Shown here: positions 53,607 through 63,346 of the stretch, one piece after another
Layout: every line of letters starts with the position of its first letter
Position numbering within the stretch: the first letter of the stretch is position 1
Assembly: GCF_002844555.1 (NCBI RefSeq)
Contig: NZ_PJNI01000001.1
Location: 558,001 to 622,000 of the forward strand
Direction: 5' to 3'
DNA from: Brumimicrobium salinarum
GTDB taxonomy: Bacteria; Bacteroidota; Bacteroidia; Flavobacteriales_D; Crocinitomicaceae
DNA: 64,000 nt
Program-made: the position numbers and the translations under genes
Notes under the pieces: model-generated
What the model was told of the DNA's origin: nothing
The model's database searches: none
Seen by the model: only the letters and a program-made list of their open reading frames with translations

Positions 53607-54047
53607 TCACATGTAAATTATCTTCACTTCTAATTCCTTATTTTCATTCAACTGAAAAGATGCCCTTTCAAAATTAGGACGATTCGTCAATCCTATGCTT
53701 TTGAAATTTGAAAACCCTATTCCTTCAATTGGCAGGACCCAACCTTTGTCTATTTTGCCATTTATGTTTTCGTCGTGTAAAATATTGATGGCATAAGTTC
53801 CTGACTTCAATCCTTTAAAAGTATGTTCAGCTTTATTGTTTTTAATCGCTGATTTTCCAATCTTAAAGTATTTTTCAAAGTCTTCATCGGGTATGCTTCC
53901 TTTTTCATTATATAATGCAAATTGAACAACTCCCGTATTGTTCCTCAATTCTTTTACGACTACTTTTAATTCGTAATAGTTTTCACTCTGACCAATGACA
54001 GTGAAGACTAGAAATGAAAACAACAGAATAATTAATGTATTTCTCAT
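53607..54047 (-). CDS. DUF2141 domain-containing exported protein
   Basis: A 146-residue protein with a signal peptide (residues 3-19, VIGQS) and a DUF2141 domain (VQFALYNEKGSIPDED, TYAINILHDENINGKIDKG). Members are small periplasmic or exported beta proteins of unknown role. It overlaps the end of the RND permease gene by 4 bases (ATGA), so it is the last gene of the efflux operon. Confidence 0.85.
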   Translation of the reverse strand: MRNTLIILLFSFLVFTVIGQSENYYELKVVVKELRNNTGVVQFALYNEKGSIPDEDFEKYFKIGKSAIKNNKAEHTFKGLKSGTYAINILHDENINGKIDKGWVLPIEGIGFSNFKSIGLTNRPNFERASFQLNENKELEVKIIYM

Positions 54048-57000
54048 CTCTTCTTTTTTTGAAGTTTAAGTTTTATTCCATCCACGATAGCGTAAACTAC
54101 AGGAACTAAGTACACGGTTAAAACCAATGAAGACAACAATCCGCCAATAATTACCCAAGCCAAGCCGTTTTTCCATTCACTTCCTGAGCCTGTTGCCAGA
54201 GCGATTGGAAGCATTCCGATCACCATGGATAAAGTCGTCATTAAAATTGGACGCAATCTTCCTTTTCCAGATTCAATTAAAGCTGTTTTGTAATCTTTTC
54301 CAGTGGCTTTTATCTGGTTGGCAAAATCGACGATTAAAATTCCGTTTTTCGTCACGAGTCCCATCAACATAATTAGTCCTAGTAAGGCAAATAAACTCAG
54401 GTGACTCAGAGATATGTTCAGTGCCAAGAAAGCGCCGATTAATGCCACTGGAATGGAGAATAGTACCACAAATGGATAGACAAAACTGTCATATAAAGCC
54501 ACTAGAATTAGGTAAATCAATACGAAAGAAATTAGCAAGACATTCCCCAAGGCTCCGAAGCTATCATTTTGTCTTTTCACATCACTTCCCCAAGTCATTT
54601 CGATTCCAGCAGGCAAAGGGTTTTCTTTTACATAGGCGACCACTTCATCAGCTACTGTTCCCGAAGGTTTCCCCAATGCATTTGCTGTAATTGTAACCGC
54701 TGGTTGTCTGTCTTTTCGTTCCAATAAAGAAGGTGAACTGTTCTTTTCTACTTTGGCAAATTGCTTTACCTCTATTGGCATTCCTTTCGGATTAATAATC
54801 GGTAAATTCGAAACATCTTTTGCATTTTCACGATTAAAACTGGCCAGTTGAACACGCACAGGATATTCATTTCCGTCTTCCGTAATTGAAGCGTCATCAT
54901 TTCCATTAAAAGAAGTTCTCAAACTCATTCCTACGTAGGCAGTTGTGAGTCCAAAGCGTTGCATGAGGTTTTTGTCTGGAATTATACGGTATTCAGGACT
55001 TCCTTCTTCCACAGAAAGTAAAATATTATCGGTTCCTGGAATGTCTTGCAATACGTTTTGCAAATGATTCGCAGATTCCATTACTTGGTCAACATCTACT
55101 CCACTTAAGGTAATTTCAATAGGTGCTGTTCTGGGAACTAATCCCATAGCAATAATTGAATATTTTACTCCTGTAAATCGTGATTCTAACTCAGTTCTTA
55201 ATTGTCGCATATAAGACTCTGTGGAAACATCTCCTTTCTCATCGTTGAGTTGAATGGTCATTTCTGTTCGGTAAGCGGATCCTACACCAAGGCTTCCGAT
55301 TCCTGTGCTTGGACCTCCCACGTTACTGAATAAACTTTCAACGGCATCTTGTTGCAATATAAAATCTTCTATTTCCGCAGAAACGTTATTGTTGGCATGG
55401 ATGGAGGTGTTTTTATCAAATTCTAAGCCCAGTAAAAACTTTCCTTGATCTCCTGTGGCAATTAACTCTTTTCCGATAATTCCTTGTTTCATTATTACAC
55501 CCGTTAATGCAAATAAAGCAAGAACAAATCCTACGAAAATCAATTTATGATTCAAGACCCATTTCAATTGACGGCCGTACATTTCTTGTAATCTATCCAG
55601 CTGAACTTCAAACCACAATAAGAATTTATTGAAGAAATTGGTCGCTTGTAAATCCTCTTTCTTTCCAACTCTCGAAGCCAGCCAAGGTGTCAATGTAAAC
55701 CCGACCAATAAACTCGTTAAAGTGGAGGTGATAATCACAACAGAAAATTGTTTTAACATATCTGCAACGAAAACTTGAAGGAAGAGAATTGGAACGAAAA
55801 CTACGATATCCACAAGTGTAATTGATAAAGCGGAAAACCCAATTTCCATTCGTCCATCCATTGCTGCTTTGCGTTTTTCTTTTCCACGATCAAGATGAAC
55901 TTGAATATTTTCTAAAACGACTGTAGCATCATCCACCAAAACTCCAATAATTAGAGACATGGCTAATAAAGTCATGAGATTTAATGTGTATCCTAAAATC
56001 CACATCATGGCAAAAGCAGTTACCAAAGACGTTGGAATGGCAATTAAAACAATGAGTGAATTTCTAAAGCTTCGAAGGAATAAAAGCATCACCAAAGACA
56101 CTAGAATTACTGCCAAGATTAAGTCAAATACAACTGAATTCACCGCTTCAATTGTGTTATCTGTACTGTCATCTGCAATAACGAATTGGACATTTTCTTC
56201 GTCATAAGTTGCTGCAATTTTATCGAATCGTTCTCGCACATTTCGCGATACATCCACGGCATTGGCATCTCCTTGTTTTTTCAATAGAATTCCTATTCCT
56301 TCTTTTCCGTTGTAGCGACTCACAGAAGTAATTTCAACCGTTTTATCTTCTACTTTGGCAATATCTTTTACATAAATCGGATTTCCAGGCATCGGCATAG
56401 CCACTTGAACATTTTCTATTTCTTCAAGTGTGTTAAACTTTCCTTTTAATCGCAGGCTGTTATCAAATTCATTTGTTCTGAGATTTCCAGCAGGAATATC
56501 TACACCCGACTGATTAATTGCTTGCACGACTTGTAGAATTGAAATGCTATGTTGTTTCAATAAATGGGGTTGAATATTCACTTGCACTTCTCGCTCTCGT
56601 CCACCCAATAAAGTCAACTCTGCCACACCTTGAATTTGTTGAATTTGCGGAATGAAATCATTCTTCATTTTTTGATAAAACTCCGTTTGAGGCAAATCAC
56701 TCGTTGTACTTATCGACATAATAGGCAAGTCGTTTGGAGAAACTTTACTCATTTCTGGACTCAAAATATCGGCGGGTAAATCTTTTTTAATATTGTCGAT
56801 ATACCGCTGCGCATCCTGCATGGTATTGTCGAGGTTTGTTCCGTATTTTAGGTTCACAATAACCACGGAAGCATTCGGTAAGGATTTCGTAACAAGATAA
56901 TCCACACCTTCTAGATTAGAAAGCGCATCTTCAATTTTTTCACTCACCGAAGTTTCAACTTCTTCAGGATCTGCGCCTGGATATCCAGTTTTAATCACCA

Positions 57001-57133
57001 CCACGGGCTGATTAAAATCGGGCATTAATTCATAGCTCAGGTTTTTAAAGCCTATCCAACCCAAAAGGATGAAAACACTAAACAAAACAATGATGAGCGA
57101 TGGGCGTTTTATGGAAATTTCTGTAATATTCAT
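54044..57133 (-). CDS. RND efflux transporter permease (HAE1-like)
   Basis: A 1029-residue inner-membrane proton/drug antiporter. Twelve transmembrane segments, the early MPDFNQPVVVIKTGYPGADPEEVE, and the TM4 aspartates in GVLVDDATVVLENIQVH match the AcrB fold. Two periplasmic loops of about 300 residues are present. The trimer would work with the adaptor (57211) and TolC-like outer membrane channel (58281), forming a tripartite pump. Substrates unknown. The 57134-57210 gap before it contains a hairpin. Confidence 0.93.
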   Translation of the reverse strand: MNITEISIKRPSLIIVLFSVFILLGWIGFKNLSYELMPDFNQPVVVIKTGYPGADPEEVETSVSEKIEDALSNLEGVDYLVTKSLPNASVVIVNLKYGTNLDNTMQDAQRYIDNIKKDLPADILSPEMSKVSPNDLPIMSISTTSDLPQTEFYQKMKNDFIPQIQQIQGVAELTLLGGREREVQVNIQPHLLKQHSISILQVVQAINQSGVDIPAGNLRTNEFDNSLRLKGKFNTLEEIENVQVAMPMPGNPIYVKDIAKVEDKTVEITSVSRYNGKEGIGILLKKQGDANAVDVSRNVRERFDKIAATYDEENVQFVIADDSTDNTIEAVNSVVFDLILAVILVSLVMLLFLRSFRNSLIVLIAIPTSLVTAFAMMWILGYTLNLMTLLAMSLIIGVLVDDATVVLENIQVHLDRGKEKRKAAMDGRMEIGFSALSITLVDIVVFVPILFLQVFVADMLKQFSVVIITSTLTSLLVGFTLTPWLASRVGKKEDLQATNFFNKFLLWFEVQLDRLQEMYGRQLKWVLNHKLIFVGFVLALFALTGVIMKQGIIGKELIATGDQGKFLLGLEFDKNTSIHANNNVSAEIEDFILQQDAVESLFSNVGGPSTGIGSLGVGSAYRTEMTIQLNDEKGDVSTESYMRQLRTELESRFTGVKYSIIAMGLVPRTAPIEITLSGVDVDQVMESANHLQNVLQDIPGTDNILLSVEEGSPEYRIIPDKNLMQRFGLTTAYVGMSLRTSFNGNDDASITEDGNEYPVRVQLASFNRENAKDVSNLPIINPKGMPIEVKQFAKVEKNSSPSLLERKDRQPAVTITANALGKPSGTVADEVVAYVKENPLPAGIEMTWGSDVKRQNDSFGALGNVLLISFVLIYLILVALYDSFVYPFVVLFSIPVALIGAFLALNISLSHLSLFALLGLIMLMGLVTKNGILIVDFANQIKATGKDYKTALIESGKGRLRPILMTTLSMVIGMLPIALATGSGSEWKNGLAWVIIGGLLSSLVLTVYLVPVVYAIVDGIKLKLQKKKR

Positions 57134-57154
57134 CTTTTTTCAATTAAAAATTAT

Positions 57155-57208
57155 GAATTACGAATTACGAATTAGCGAAGTACATCTTGAATTCGTAATT
57201 CGTAATTG
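57155..57208. repeat. perfect 18-bp inverted repeat in the efflux operon
   Basis: AATTACGAATTACGAATT (57156-57173) and its exact complement (57190-57207) with a 16-base loop, built of ATTCGTAATT units. Another ATTCGTAATT lies at 57213-57222. It sits between the adaptor and permease genes. Confidence 0.8.
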
Positions 57209-57210
57209 AA

Positions 57211-58260
57211 CTATTCGTAATTCACATTTATTCCGTCGAACAAATTCACATAGCCTCTGCTCACGATTTTGTCTCCTGCAGAAAGTCCTCCTTTTACTAG
57301 AACTGATGTTCCTTCGCTTAAGCCAATTTGTATAGGTTTTAAAACTGCTTTTCCGTCTTTTACGACATACACTTTGGCATCATCCAATTGACCTTGAACA
57401 ACAGAAAGTGGTAAAACAATTCCATCTTGTTGAGACTGTTGATCTAAAATTACTTGTCCAAACATACCTGCGCGAATTGGAGTTTCTCTGTTGTTTTCTA
57501 CCTCAATTTCTACTTGATATCTCGCCGCAGGATTTGCCTTTCCTCCTATGGCCACAACTTTACCAGAAAACTCATTTTGTGGATATTGATTTGCTTTTAG
57601 AATCACTGTTTGATTTAGTTCAAATTGATTAATTTCTCCCTCGGCAACAAAAGCTGTAAAACGTAATACATTCATTTGACTGAGTTGAAGTAATGGTACT
57701 CCAGGTGCTGCGAATGCCCCAATTTCGACAAATTTTTGTGTTATTGTCCCATCAAAAGGAGCACGAATTGTAGTTTTATTGATTTGCTCTTGAATAGTTC
57801 TTTGCTGTATTTTCGCGGATTCCAATTGCAACTGAATTTTATCCAGCTTTGCTTTTTGAATGGCATCTGCTTCCGTCAAAATGAGGTAGCGATTATTGTC
57901 CTTTTCTAAATCTTTAATTTGAATTTTCACTGCTTCCAATTGCAATTTCAAAAGAGAATTATCCAATTCAATTAAAATTTGACCTTTTTTCACTTCGCTT
58001 CCTAAATCAACGCTTACTTTATTGACTTTCCCTTGAATATCGGCATTCAACTTCACCTCTCGGTTGGCCATAAAGTTTCCATCGATGATTTGGCGAGCAT
58101 CTAAAGTGGAAACCTCAGCTGTAATGACATCTACTTTAACGCTCTTACTTTCATCATAATGAAAGACAATCGATTCAGAATGTGCTTTGTTCTTGCTTAG
58201 CTGAAAAGCAGTTAATCCTATTAAACCAAGGACTATAATGATTGTAATTATATTTTTCAT
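57211..58260 (-). CDS. RND efflux periplasmic adaptor (membrane fusion protein)
   Basis: A 349-residue adaptor with an N-terminal hydrophobic anchor (about 2-18). The lipoyl half-motifs (VKLNADIQGKVNKVSVDLGSEVKKGQ, IRAPFDGTITQKFVEIGAF) flank a helical hairpin (about 105-150), and barrel and membrane-proximal domains follow. It bridges the permease and TolC-like channel. It lies between the TolC gene (20 bases before) and the permease. Confidence 0.93.
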   Translation of the reverse strand: MKNIITIIIVLGLIGLTAFQLSKNKAHSESIVFHYDESKSVKVDVITAEVSTLDARQIIDGNFMANREVKLNADIQGKVNKVSVDLGSEVKKGQILIELDNSLLKLQLEAVKIQIKDLEKDNNRYLILTEADAIQKAKLDKIQLQLESAKIQQRTIQEQINKTTIRAPFDGTITQKFVEIGAFAAPGVPLLQLSQMNVLRFTAFVAEGEINQFELNQTVILKANQYPQNEFSGKVVAIGGKANPAARYQVEIEVENNRETPIRAGMFGQVILDQQSQQDGIVLPLSVVQGQLDDAKVYVVKDGKAVLKPIQIGLSEGTSVLVKGGLSAGDKIVSRGYVNLFDGINVNYE

Positions 58261-58280
58261 GATATTATTTTTGGGATTAT

Positions 58281-59603
58281 TTACTTAAGTAGATTTCCAG
58301 ATTCCTTCTTCAATTTTAAATCTGCTTTTAGATATTCAATTATTGTGGCTAAATATTCCATTTGGGCTTTATTCACTTCTGTTTCAGCCATAATTACATC
58401 GCTTAATGGAACAATTCCTTCCTTGTGCTGCAAAACGGTTTGACTGTAGATTGATTCAGCTAATTCTAATTGTTTTTCGACAAGTTCCTTGTTTTGATTT
58501 GCATTGTTTTTTTCTTTCAATGCATTCTCAATATTGAGGTCTGTTTGATCTTGACTCATTTGAATCTGTAGTTTACTCGCATCAATTTCCAACTGTTTTT
58601 TTACAACTTCTCTTTTGGAGACCATTCCATTGAAAAGTGGCATCGTGAGCTGAATACCTGCCAAACCTTTCGGATAAAAATTCAAAAATCTATTCGGTTC
58701 TTGATCATATCCATATCCTGTTGTTCCATAAGATGCAAAAGCATTTAAGGAAGGCAAAAACCTTGTTTTCTGAAGTGTGTTGATTTGTGTTTGAAGTAAC
58801 TCATTTCTAGATTCTGCTAATTGAACAGAAAGTGAAGTTCCCGTTTCGTAGTTTTCTATTTTTTGAAAATTAATTGTCTTATCAATTTCAATTTCTGCTT
58901 GTAATGATTTACCCATCAAAAATTTGAGCACATTCATTACGTTTTCATATTTTGTGAAAGCAGATTCTCGTTCTTTTTCGAGTTGCATCAGTTTTAAACG
59001 TGCTCTATTGACATCTGTTCCTGTCAATAACTCCTGTGATTGAAGCAATTCAACATTTTTTAATAATTGCTTTGCATTTATAATATTAGAATCAATAAAA
59101 TCTAAACTTTGAGCCAAGATTTGAGCATTATAATACACGGTTGAAACTTCAAAAAAGACTTCTTCTTTCGATTTCAAATTTTGAATTCTTGTCAGTTCTG
59201 TTGCAACTTTAGTTGTTTTGATATTCCCATAGAGTTCTGGGTTATAAATCGGAATAGCTAAAGTTAAATCTGCATTCAAATGATGTGGAACACCAAATTG
59301 AGCCTCTTTAAACTGCCCTTCCGGACCACCAAAAACACTCATCGGCATTAATTGATAAGGTAAATCTGTGAAATATTTATAATCTGCATTCAGATTCAAC
59401 TTAGGAATTCGGTTGCCTTTGACAACGCGTTCCTGTTGCAAACTCGATTTCACATCTAAGTTGCTGATCTGTAATTTTTTATTATACATTTCTGCTGAAT
59501 CGATACATTGCTGTAAAGTCCAAACTTCTTGTGCTTGAAGAAGACTTAGATTCAACACAAAAAGTATTGAAAATAAAAGTTTGTGAGTGTTAACTAACTT
59601 CAT
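58281..59603 (-). CDS. TolC family outer-membrane efflux protein
   Basis: A 440-residue protein with a signal peptide (1-~24, LLQAQ) and the two-part OEP pattern: QEVWTLQQCIDSAEMYNKKL, RIPKLNLNADYKYF, then a related second half from about residue 250 (FLPSLNAFASYGTTGYGYD). It forms the outer-membrane channel of the pump. Gene order TetR, cytochrome b, TolC, adaptor, permease, DUF2141 argues for a single operon. Confidence 0.92.
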   Translation of the reverse strand: MKLVNTHKLLFSILFVLNLSLLQAQEVWTLQQCIDSAEMYNKKLQISNLDVKSSLQQERVVKGNRIPKLNLNADYKYFTDLPYQLMPMSVFGGPEGQFKEAQFGVPHHLNADLTLAIPIYNPELYGNIKTTKVATELTRIQNLKSKEEVFFEVSTVYYNAQILAQSLDFIDSNIINAKQLLKNVELLQSQELLTGTDVNRARLKLMQLEKERESAFTKYENVMNVLKFLMGKSLQAEIEIDKTINFQKIENYETGTSLSVQLAESRNELLQTQINTLQKTRFLPSLNAFASYGTTGYGYDQEPNRFLNFYPKGLAGIQLTMPLFNGMVSKREVVKKQLEIDASKLQIQMSQDQTDLNIENALKEKNNANQNKELVEKQLELAESIYSQTVLQHKEGIVPLSDVIMAETEVNKAQMEYLATIIEYLKADLKLKKESGNLLK

Positions 59604-59633
59604 GAGTCAAATTTTTTTGGTTTTTTTTAAAGT

Positions 59634-60194
59634 TTAATCTCCTCCAATCATTTTAGAAGAAATTCCTTTCTTATTCGTGTATTCTGCAATTACAATTCCT
59701 ATGAAGTGAAGAAAAATAAATATTGGGAACCAATACAATCCCCATTTATGTACCGTTTCGATTGGGTCTTTCATTTCAGGAAAAAAGCCCTGTTTTAAGG
59801 AGACTCCGGTAAAAATAGAAACAAAGACAAAAACATAAAACAAGAGATAAACGCTTCCTTGTAATCGTTTTTTTACTTGAAGTTTTGCGTTGAATGGATT
59901 GGGAAATTTAATGCCTTTTACAATCATATAGATTATGCGTAATAGAAATGCAGCGACCATAACGTAGGCGAAAATAACATGCCATTCGAACATTGGAGCA
60001 CGAATAGCTTTGGCTATTTCAGTCATTTCTTCTTTGGGAAGCGTTTGTGTTTTACTGGCCATAATGTCTACCATTTTATGTTTGTTCATCCAATACATGC
60101 GTAAAAACCCAGTGCCATAAAGAGCAATCATGGCTACAGCAATAATCCAATGCAGTAAGCGATGAAGTGGGGTGAACTTTCGTTTCTTTTCCAT
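59634..60194 (-). CDS. cytochrome b561-type membrane protein
   Basis: A 186-residue membrane protein with four transmembrane segments. The likely haem b ligands are His11 and His15 in TPLHRLLHW, His73 in FEWHVIFAY, and the C-terminal VHKWGLYWFPIFIFLH. It belongs to the cytochrome b561/b6-like domain family that passes electrons in the membrane. Being placed between TetR and TolC in an efflux operon is unusual; any link to the pump is inference. Confidence 0.85.
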   Translation of the reverse strand: MEKKRKFTPLHRLLHWIIAVAMIALYGTGFLRMYWMNKHKMVDIMASKTQTLPKEEMTEIAKAIRAPMFEWHVIFAYVMVAAFLLRIIYMIVKGIKFPNPFNAKLQVKKRLQGSVYLLFYVFVFVSIFTGVSLKQGFFPEMKDPIETVHKWGLYWFPIFIFLHFIGIVIAEYTNKKGISSKMIGGD

Positions 60195-60205
60195 AATTAT
60201 TCGTT

Positions 60206-60799
60206 TTATTTCTCAATCATTTTTAAAATACCGTTAAGGACTTTCATACCATCTTTTACTACACTGGATTTATTCCCAGAAAGTTTCCATTTCATTACCG
60301 CCATTCTCATTCCACCGGTGATAATCGTGGTCATTGTTCCAGAATTTATAAGCGTGCTGTATTGTCTTTCTTCTTGACCTTTTTTAATATTGTCTTTAAC
60401 GGTATCTTGCATAAAAGCGATAATTTCGCTCACTTTATTACTTAAAGATTTATCAAAATGAAAAATACTTTCTGCAAAGATGACGCTTACAATAGCTGGT
60501 TTTTCCGCAAAAGTAGCCAATTGAGATCTGAATAAAGTTCTGAGCTGATCACCAGCACTATCTGTTTCTTTAAAAGAAATTCGACTGAATCTTTCTTTCA
60601 TTTCTATTTTAAAATACTCAAGTAAGCCCAAGAGAATTTCATTTTTCCCAGCGAAATGTCGGTAAAGAGCAGGTTCTGACAAATTAATGTCCGCAGCTAA
60701 AGTCTTGATGGTCAGGTTTTGAATACCATGCTTATCAATACGCTGCGTTGCCGCCTCCATTATTTCTATTTGCCTTGGTGTAAACTCTGTTTTACTCAT
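60206..60799 (-). CDS. TetR/AcrR family transcriptional regulator
   Basis: A 197-residue repressor. The N-terminal helix-turn-helix reads IQNLTIKTLAADINLSEPALYRHFAGKNEIL. The C-terminal ligand domain is divergent, as is usual. It is the first gene of the efflux operon and probably represses it and itself through the palindrome at 60812-60831. Ligand unknown. Confidence 0.92.
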   Translation of the reverse strand: MSKTEFTPRQIEIMEAATQRIDKHGIQNLTIKTLAADINLSEPALYRHFAGKNEILLGLLEYFKIEMKERFSRISFKETDSAGDQLRTLFRSQLATFAEKPAIVSVIFAESIFHFDKSLSNKVSEIIAFMQDTVKDNIKKGQEERQYSTLINSGTMTTIITGGMRMAVMKWKLSGNKSSVVKDGMKVLNGILKMIEK

Positions 60800-60811
60800 T
60801 TAATGAAAAAT

Positions 60812-60838
60812 GTTAGTTAGTATTCGCTCACAAAGGTA
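60812..60838 (-). promoter_or_regulatory. likely promoter and TetR operator of the efflux operon
   Basis: On the minus strand, TACCTTTG (60838-60831) fits the -7 consensus. Directly downstream lies a 20-base imperfect palindrome (GTGAGCGAATACTAACTAAC, 60831-60812; 12 of 20 positions symmetric), covering the expected start of transcription. A TetR-type repressor binding here would block the operon. No clear -33 TTG is seen. Confidence 0.45.
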
Positions 60839-61011
60839 TGGATAAAAATTTAACCTCAGGTATTTTGATAAAAAAAATTCGAAAAATTGTGAAATTATGA
60901 AGGGTATTCAATTTAGGCAGCTCGATTCAAGCTTAGGGTATAGTTTTTGGTTTTACTTGAAAAGAGCTACACAAAACATCAGAGATTTATTGCTCAAAAC
61001 TCCCTTCCGAC

Positions 61012-61422
61012 CTATCCGACCATTACTCCTTTAAGCGCCAAAACAGGGACTGTTACAAAATTTTCTTCTTTTATGCTTTCTGAAAGGAATATAAATTTCT
61101 TGTCGTACATTTTATTGCCAATCCAAAAGCTCACCCAATATTCGTTATTTAAAGCCATGACATCCTCCATTATGGGTTCAATTTTCTGCGCAGAATAGGG
61201 AATAAGTCCGCCGAGGTCTTTTCTTAAAGTTGTCGTTTCAATTTTCTCACCCGTATTTTCTGAAGTTGCGTAGCCTTTTGAAGTCACGAGAACTTGCTCT
61301 AAGATATCTTCGCTATCATTAATCACATATACATTGTAGACCATAACGTCGTTTTCTCCTGCTTCTTGAACAACGGCAACATAAACATCTTTAACTTCAG
61401 GACCTTTTAATTCTTCTTTCAT
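61012..61422 (-). CDS. conserved uncharacterised cytoplasmic protein
   Basis: A 136-residue soluble protein with a beta-sandwich-like pattern (VKDVYVAVVQEAG, VYVINDSEDILEQVLVTSKGY, LNNEYWVSFWIGNKMYDKKFIFL). I have the impression of similar proteins in Flavobacteriales, where they carry an apparently mistaken tRNA-synthetase label. No catalytic motif seen. It is 4 bases from the upstream serine hydrolase gene, hence one message. Confidence 0.6.
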   Translation of the reverse strand: MKEELKGPEVKDVYVAVVQEAGENDVMVYNVYVINDSEDILEQVLVTSKGYATSENTGEKIETTTLRKDLGGLIPYSAQKIEPIMEDVMALNNEYWVSFWIGNKMYDKKFIFLSESIKEENFVTVPVLALKGVMVG

Positions 61423-61426
61423 AACA

Positions 61427-62662
61427 TTATTCTTGTGCTTGCTTTAAAACTTCATCAAGGATCGAAAAATACTCAAAAAGATCTAATGGATGATATTCTT
61501 TATATTTGTTTTTTTCAATGAACTTAAAATCATTTTGCTTATTTTTTGGAATGAAATATTTTTTCTTTCTTTCATGACCTGTTCTAACCATTACAACATT
61601 TAGAGTAGGTATTGCAATTATATATTGTCCAAGAATTCCGCGTGCATAAACGGCAGGTGTTATTGGGTGATTAAATCTCCAAAAGTGAAGTCCGTAGTGT
61701 GCGTATTTTGGGTTAAAAGGCTGAATCAGTTTGGTTAAGTTGCGGTTAGAAATAACTTCAGTGTCACCCCAACTTCCTTGATTTAATATCAGTTGGCCAA
61801 TTCTCGCATAATCGCGTGAAGTTGCATAAACACAACAAAATGTTTTTTCCATACCATTTTCTTGGTCTAAGCTCCAAAATAAATTATTCGCTGGATTGAT
61901 TTTTCTCCATACATGTTTTTCAAAATATTCCGTTGGCGTTTTTCCTGTCGCTTTTTTTAAAATAACACCTAAAAGTTGACTATTTCCACTTGCATAATTG
62001 AAATGAATACCGGGTTCTTTAATAAAAGCTTCATTTTCCATTATCTTTCTTAAATCTGTGGTGTAGTAAGCAGCCGCATTATCCGATAAAGGATTACTTC
62101 CACTTTCAGTCCAGTCTAATCCGCTCGACATGCCAAGCAAATGACGAATAGTTACCGCTTCATCATTCGGGAGCCTAAACGGTAAATAGTTAATTATAGG
62201 CTCGTCAAAGCTTTTAATTTCTCCTCGATCAATAGCTATTCCTATCATTAACCCGATAAAACTCTTTGCCATCGAGAATGAATTACTTTTTGTATGTCTC
62301 TTGTGATTTCCATAATAGGATTCATGAATTATTTCGCCATTTTGAATAATTAGAAATGAAGTTGTCTTAGTTGCTTTTAGCCGTTGAATTGAGGAATCAC
62401 TTAATGAAACTAAAGTATTTTTTTCATTCCACGGATGTTTTTTGCCAGAAGTTGTGCCCTCACGAACATGAAAGGTTAAGGAATCATAAATTCCAGGACC
62501 TGTTTTGCCTTGTAAATAAGTAGCTTGAATTCCCTTGTAAAGATAAGTATTTCCTGTTAGAAATATAATTAGGTTGAGCAGAGCGAAAATGGTTAAAACA
62601 AGCAATAAAAAACGTTTTGTTTTTTGCCAGAAATTTCGATTATGTTTTGATGTATTTTGCAT
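61427..62662 (-). CDS. serine hydrolase, beta-lactamase/DD-peptidase fold
   Basis: A 411-residue protein anchored by a single N-terminal hydrophobic segment (about 18-36). The SxxK motif is Ser130-Met-Ala-Lys133 (NSFSMAKSFIGLMIG); the second motif is the Tyr-Ala-Ser in NYASGNSQLLG. This is the class C beta-lactamase/esterase EstB/PBP4* type fold. Its substrate may be cell wall peptides or esters. Its start overlaps the end of lipB by 23 bases. Confidence 0.85.
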   Translation of the reverse strand: MQNTSKHNRNFWQKTKRFLLLVLTIFALLNLIIFLTGNTYLYKGIQATYLQGKTGPGIYDSLTFHVREGTTSGKKHPWNEKNTLVSLSDSSIQRLKATKTTSFLIIQNGEIIHESYYGNHKRHTKSNSFSMAKSFIGLMIGIAIDRGEIKSFDEPIINYLPFRLPNDEAVTIRHLLGMSSGLDWTESGSNPLSDNAAAYYTTDLRKIMENEAFIKEPGIHFNYASGNSQLLGVILKKATGKTPTEYFEKHVWRKINPANNLFWSLDQENGMEKTFCCVYATSRDYARIGQLILNQGSWGDTEVISNRNLTKLIQPFNPKYAHYGLHFWRFNHPITPAVYARGILGQYIIAIPTLNVVMVRTGHERKKKYFIPKNKQNDFKFIEKNKYKEYHPLDLFEYFSILDEVLKQAQE

Positions 62663-63344
62663 TAAATAAAGTAGCCATGTGATTTTGGAGTTTGTATTTC
62701 ACTTCATTCATGTCAACAGCGTATCCTAACTCCTTTTTAAGGGAAGTTACGCTTTTATCTTCAATACCGCAAGGAACGATGTAATTAAAATAATTTAAAT
62801 CAGTATTAATGTTAAAACCAATACCATGCATAGTTACCCAGCGAGAAGATTTTACACCCATTGCACAGATTTTACGTTCTTTGTCTGTTCCACCATCTAA
62901 CCAAACACCTGTGTAGCCTTTCACTCTGCCAGACTCAACATTGTATTCAGCTAATGTTCTAATCACTGCCTCTTCTAAAAAGCGCATATACTTATGAATA
63001 TCCGTGAAAAAGTAAGATTCTAAATCAAAGATGGGATACATGACCAGTTGACCAGGACCATGATAAGTAATGTCACCTCCTCTATTGATTTTATAATAAG
63101 TGGCTTGAATCTCTGTTAATCGTTCTTCTGACAATAATAAATGAGATTGATCACCACTCTTTCCTAAGGTATAAACATGAGGGTGCTCACAAAAAAGCAA
63201 ATAATTCTTTGTGGTATCTGTTGATAAATCTTTTCGTATTTCAATTTTAAGATCAACCGTAGATTTAAATAGAAACTCTTGATAATCCCACGCTTTTTTA
63301 TAGTCAATAACGCCTAAATCTTTTACAACAATATCAGCTAACAT
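62640..63344 (-). CDS. lipB: octanoyl-[acyl-carrier-protein]-protein N-octanoyltransferase (LipB)
   Basis: A 234-residue transferase moving octanoate from octanoyl-ACP to lipoyl domains. RGGDITYHGPGQL is the substrate-binding motif. The catalytic pair is Lys158 (ERKICAMGV) and Cys192 (IVPCGI). It connects to the fatty acid operon at 28.8-33.5 kb, which supplies octanoyl-ACP. It is 2 bases after the isomerase gene. Confidence 0.94.
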   Translation of the reverse strand: MLADIVVKDLGVIDYKKAWDYQEFLFKSTVDLKIEIRKDLSTDTTKNYLLFCEHPHVYTLGKSGDQSHLLLSEERLTEIQATYYKINRGGDITYHGPGQLVMYPIFDLESYFFTDIHKYMRFLEEAVIRTLAEYNVESGRVKGYTGVWLDGGTDKERKICAMGVKSSRWVTMHGIGFNINTDLNYFNYIVPCGIEDKSVTSLKKELGYAVDMNEVKYKLQNHMATLFNAKYIKT

Positions 63345-63346
63345 TC

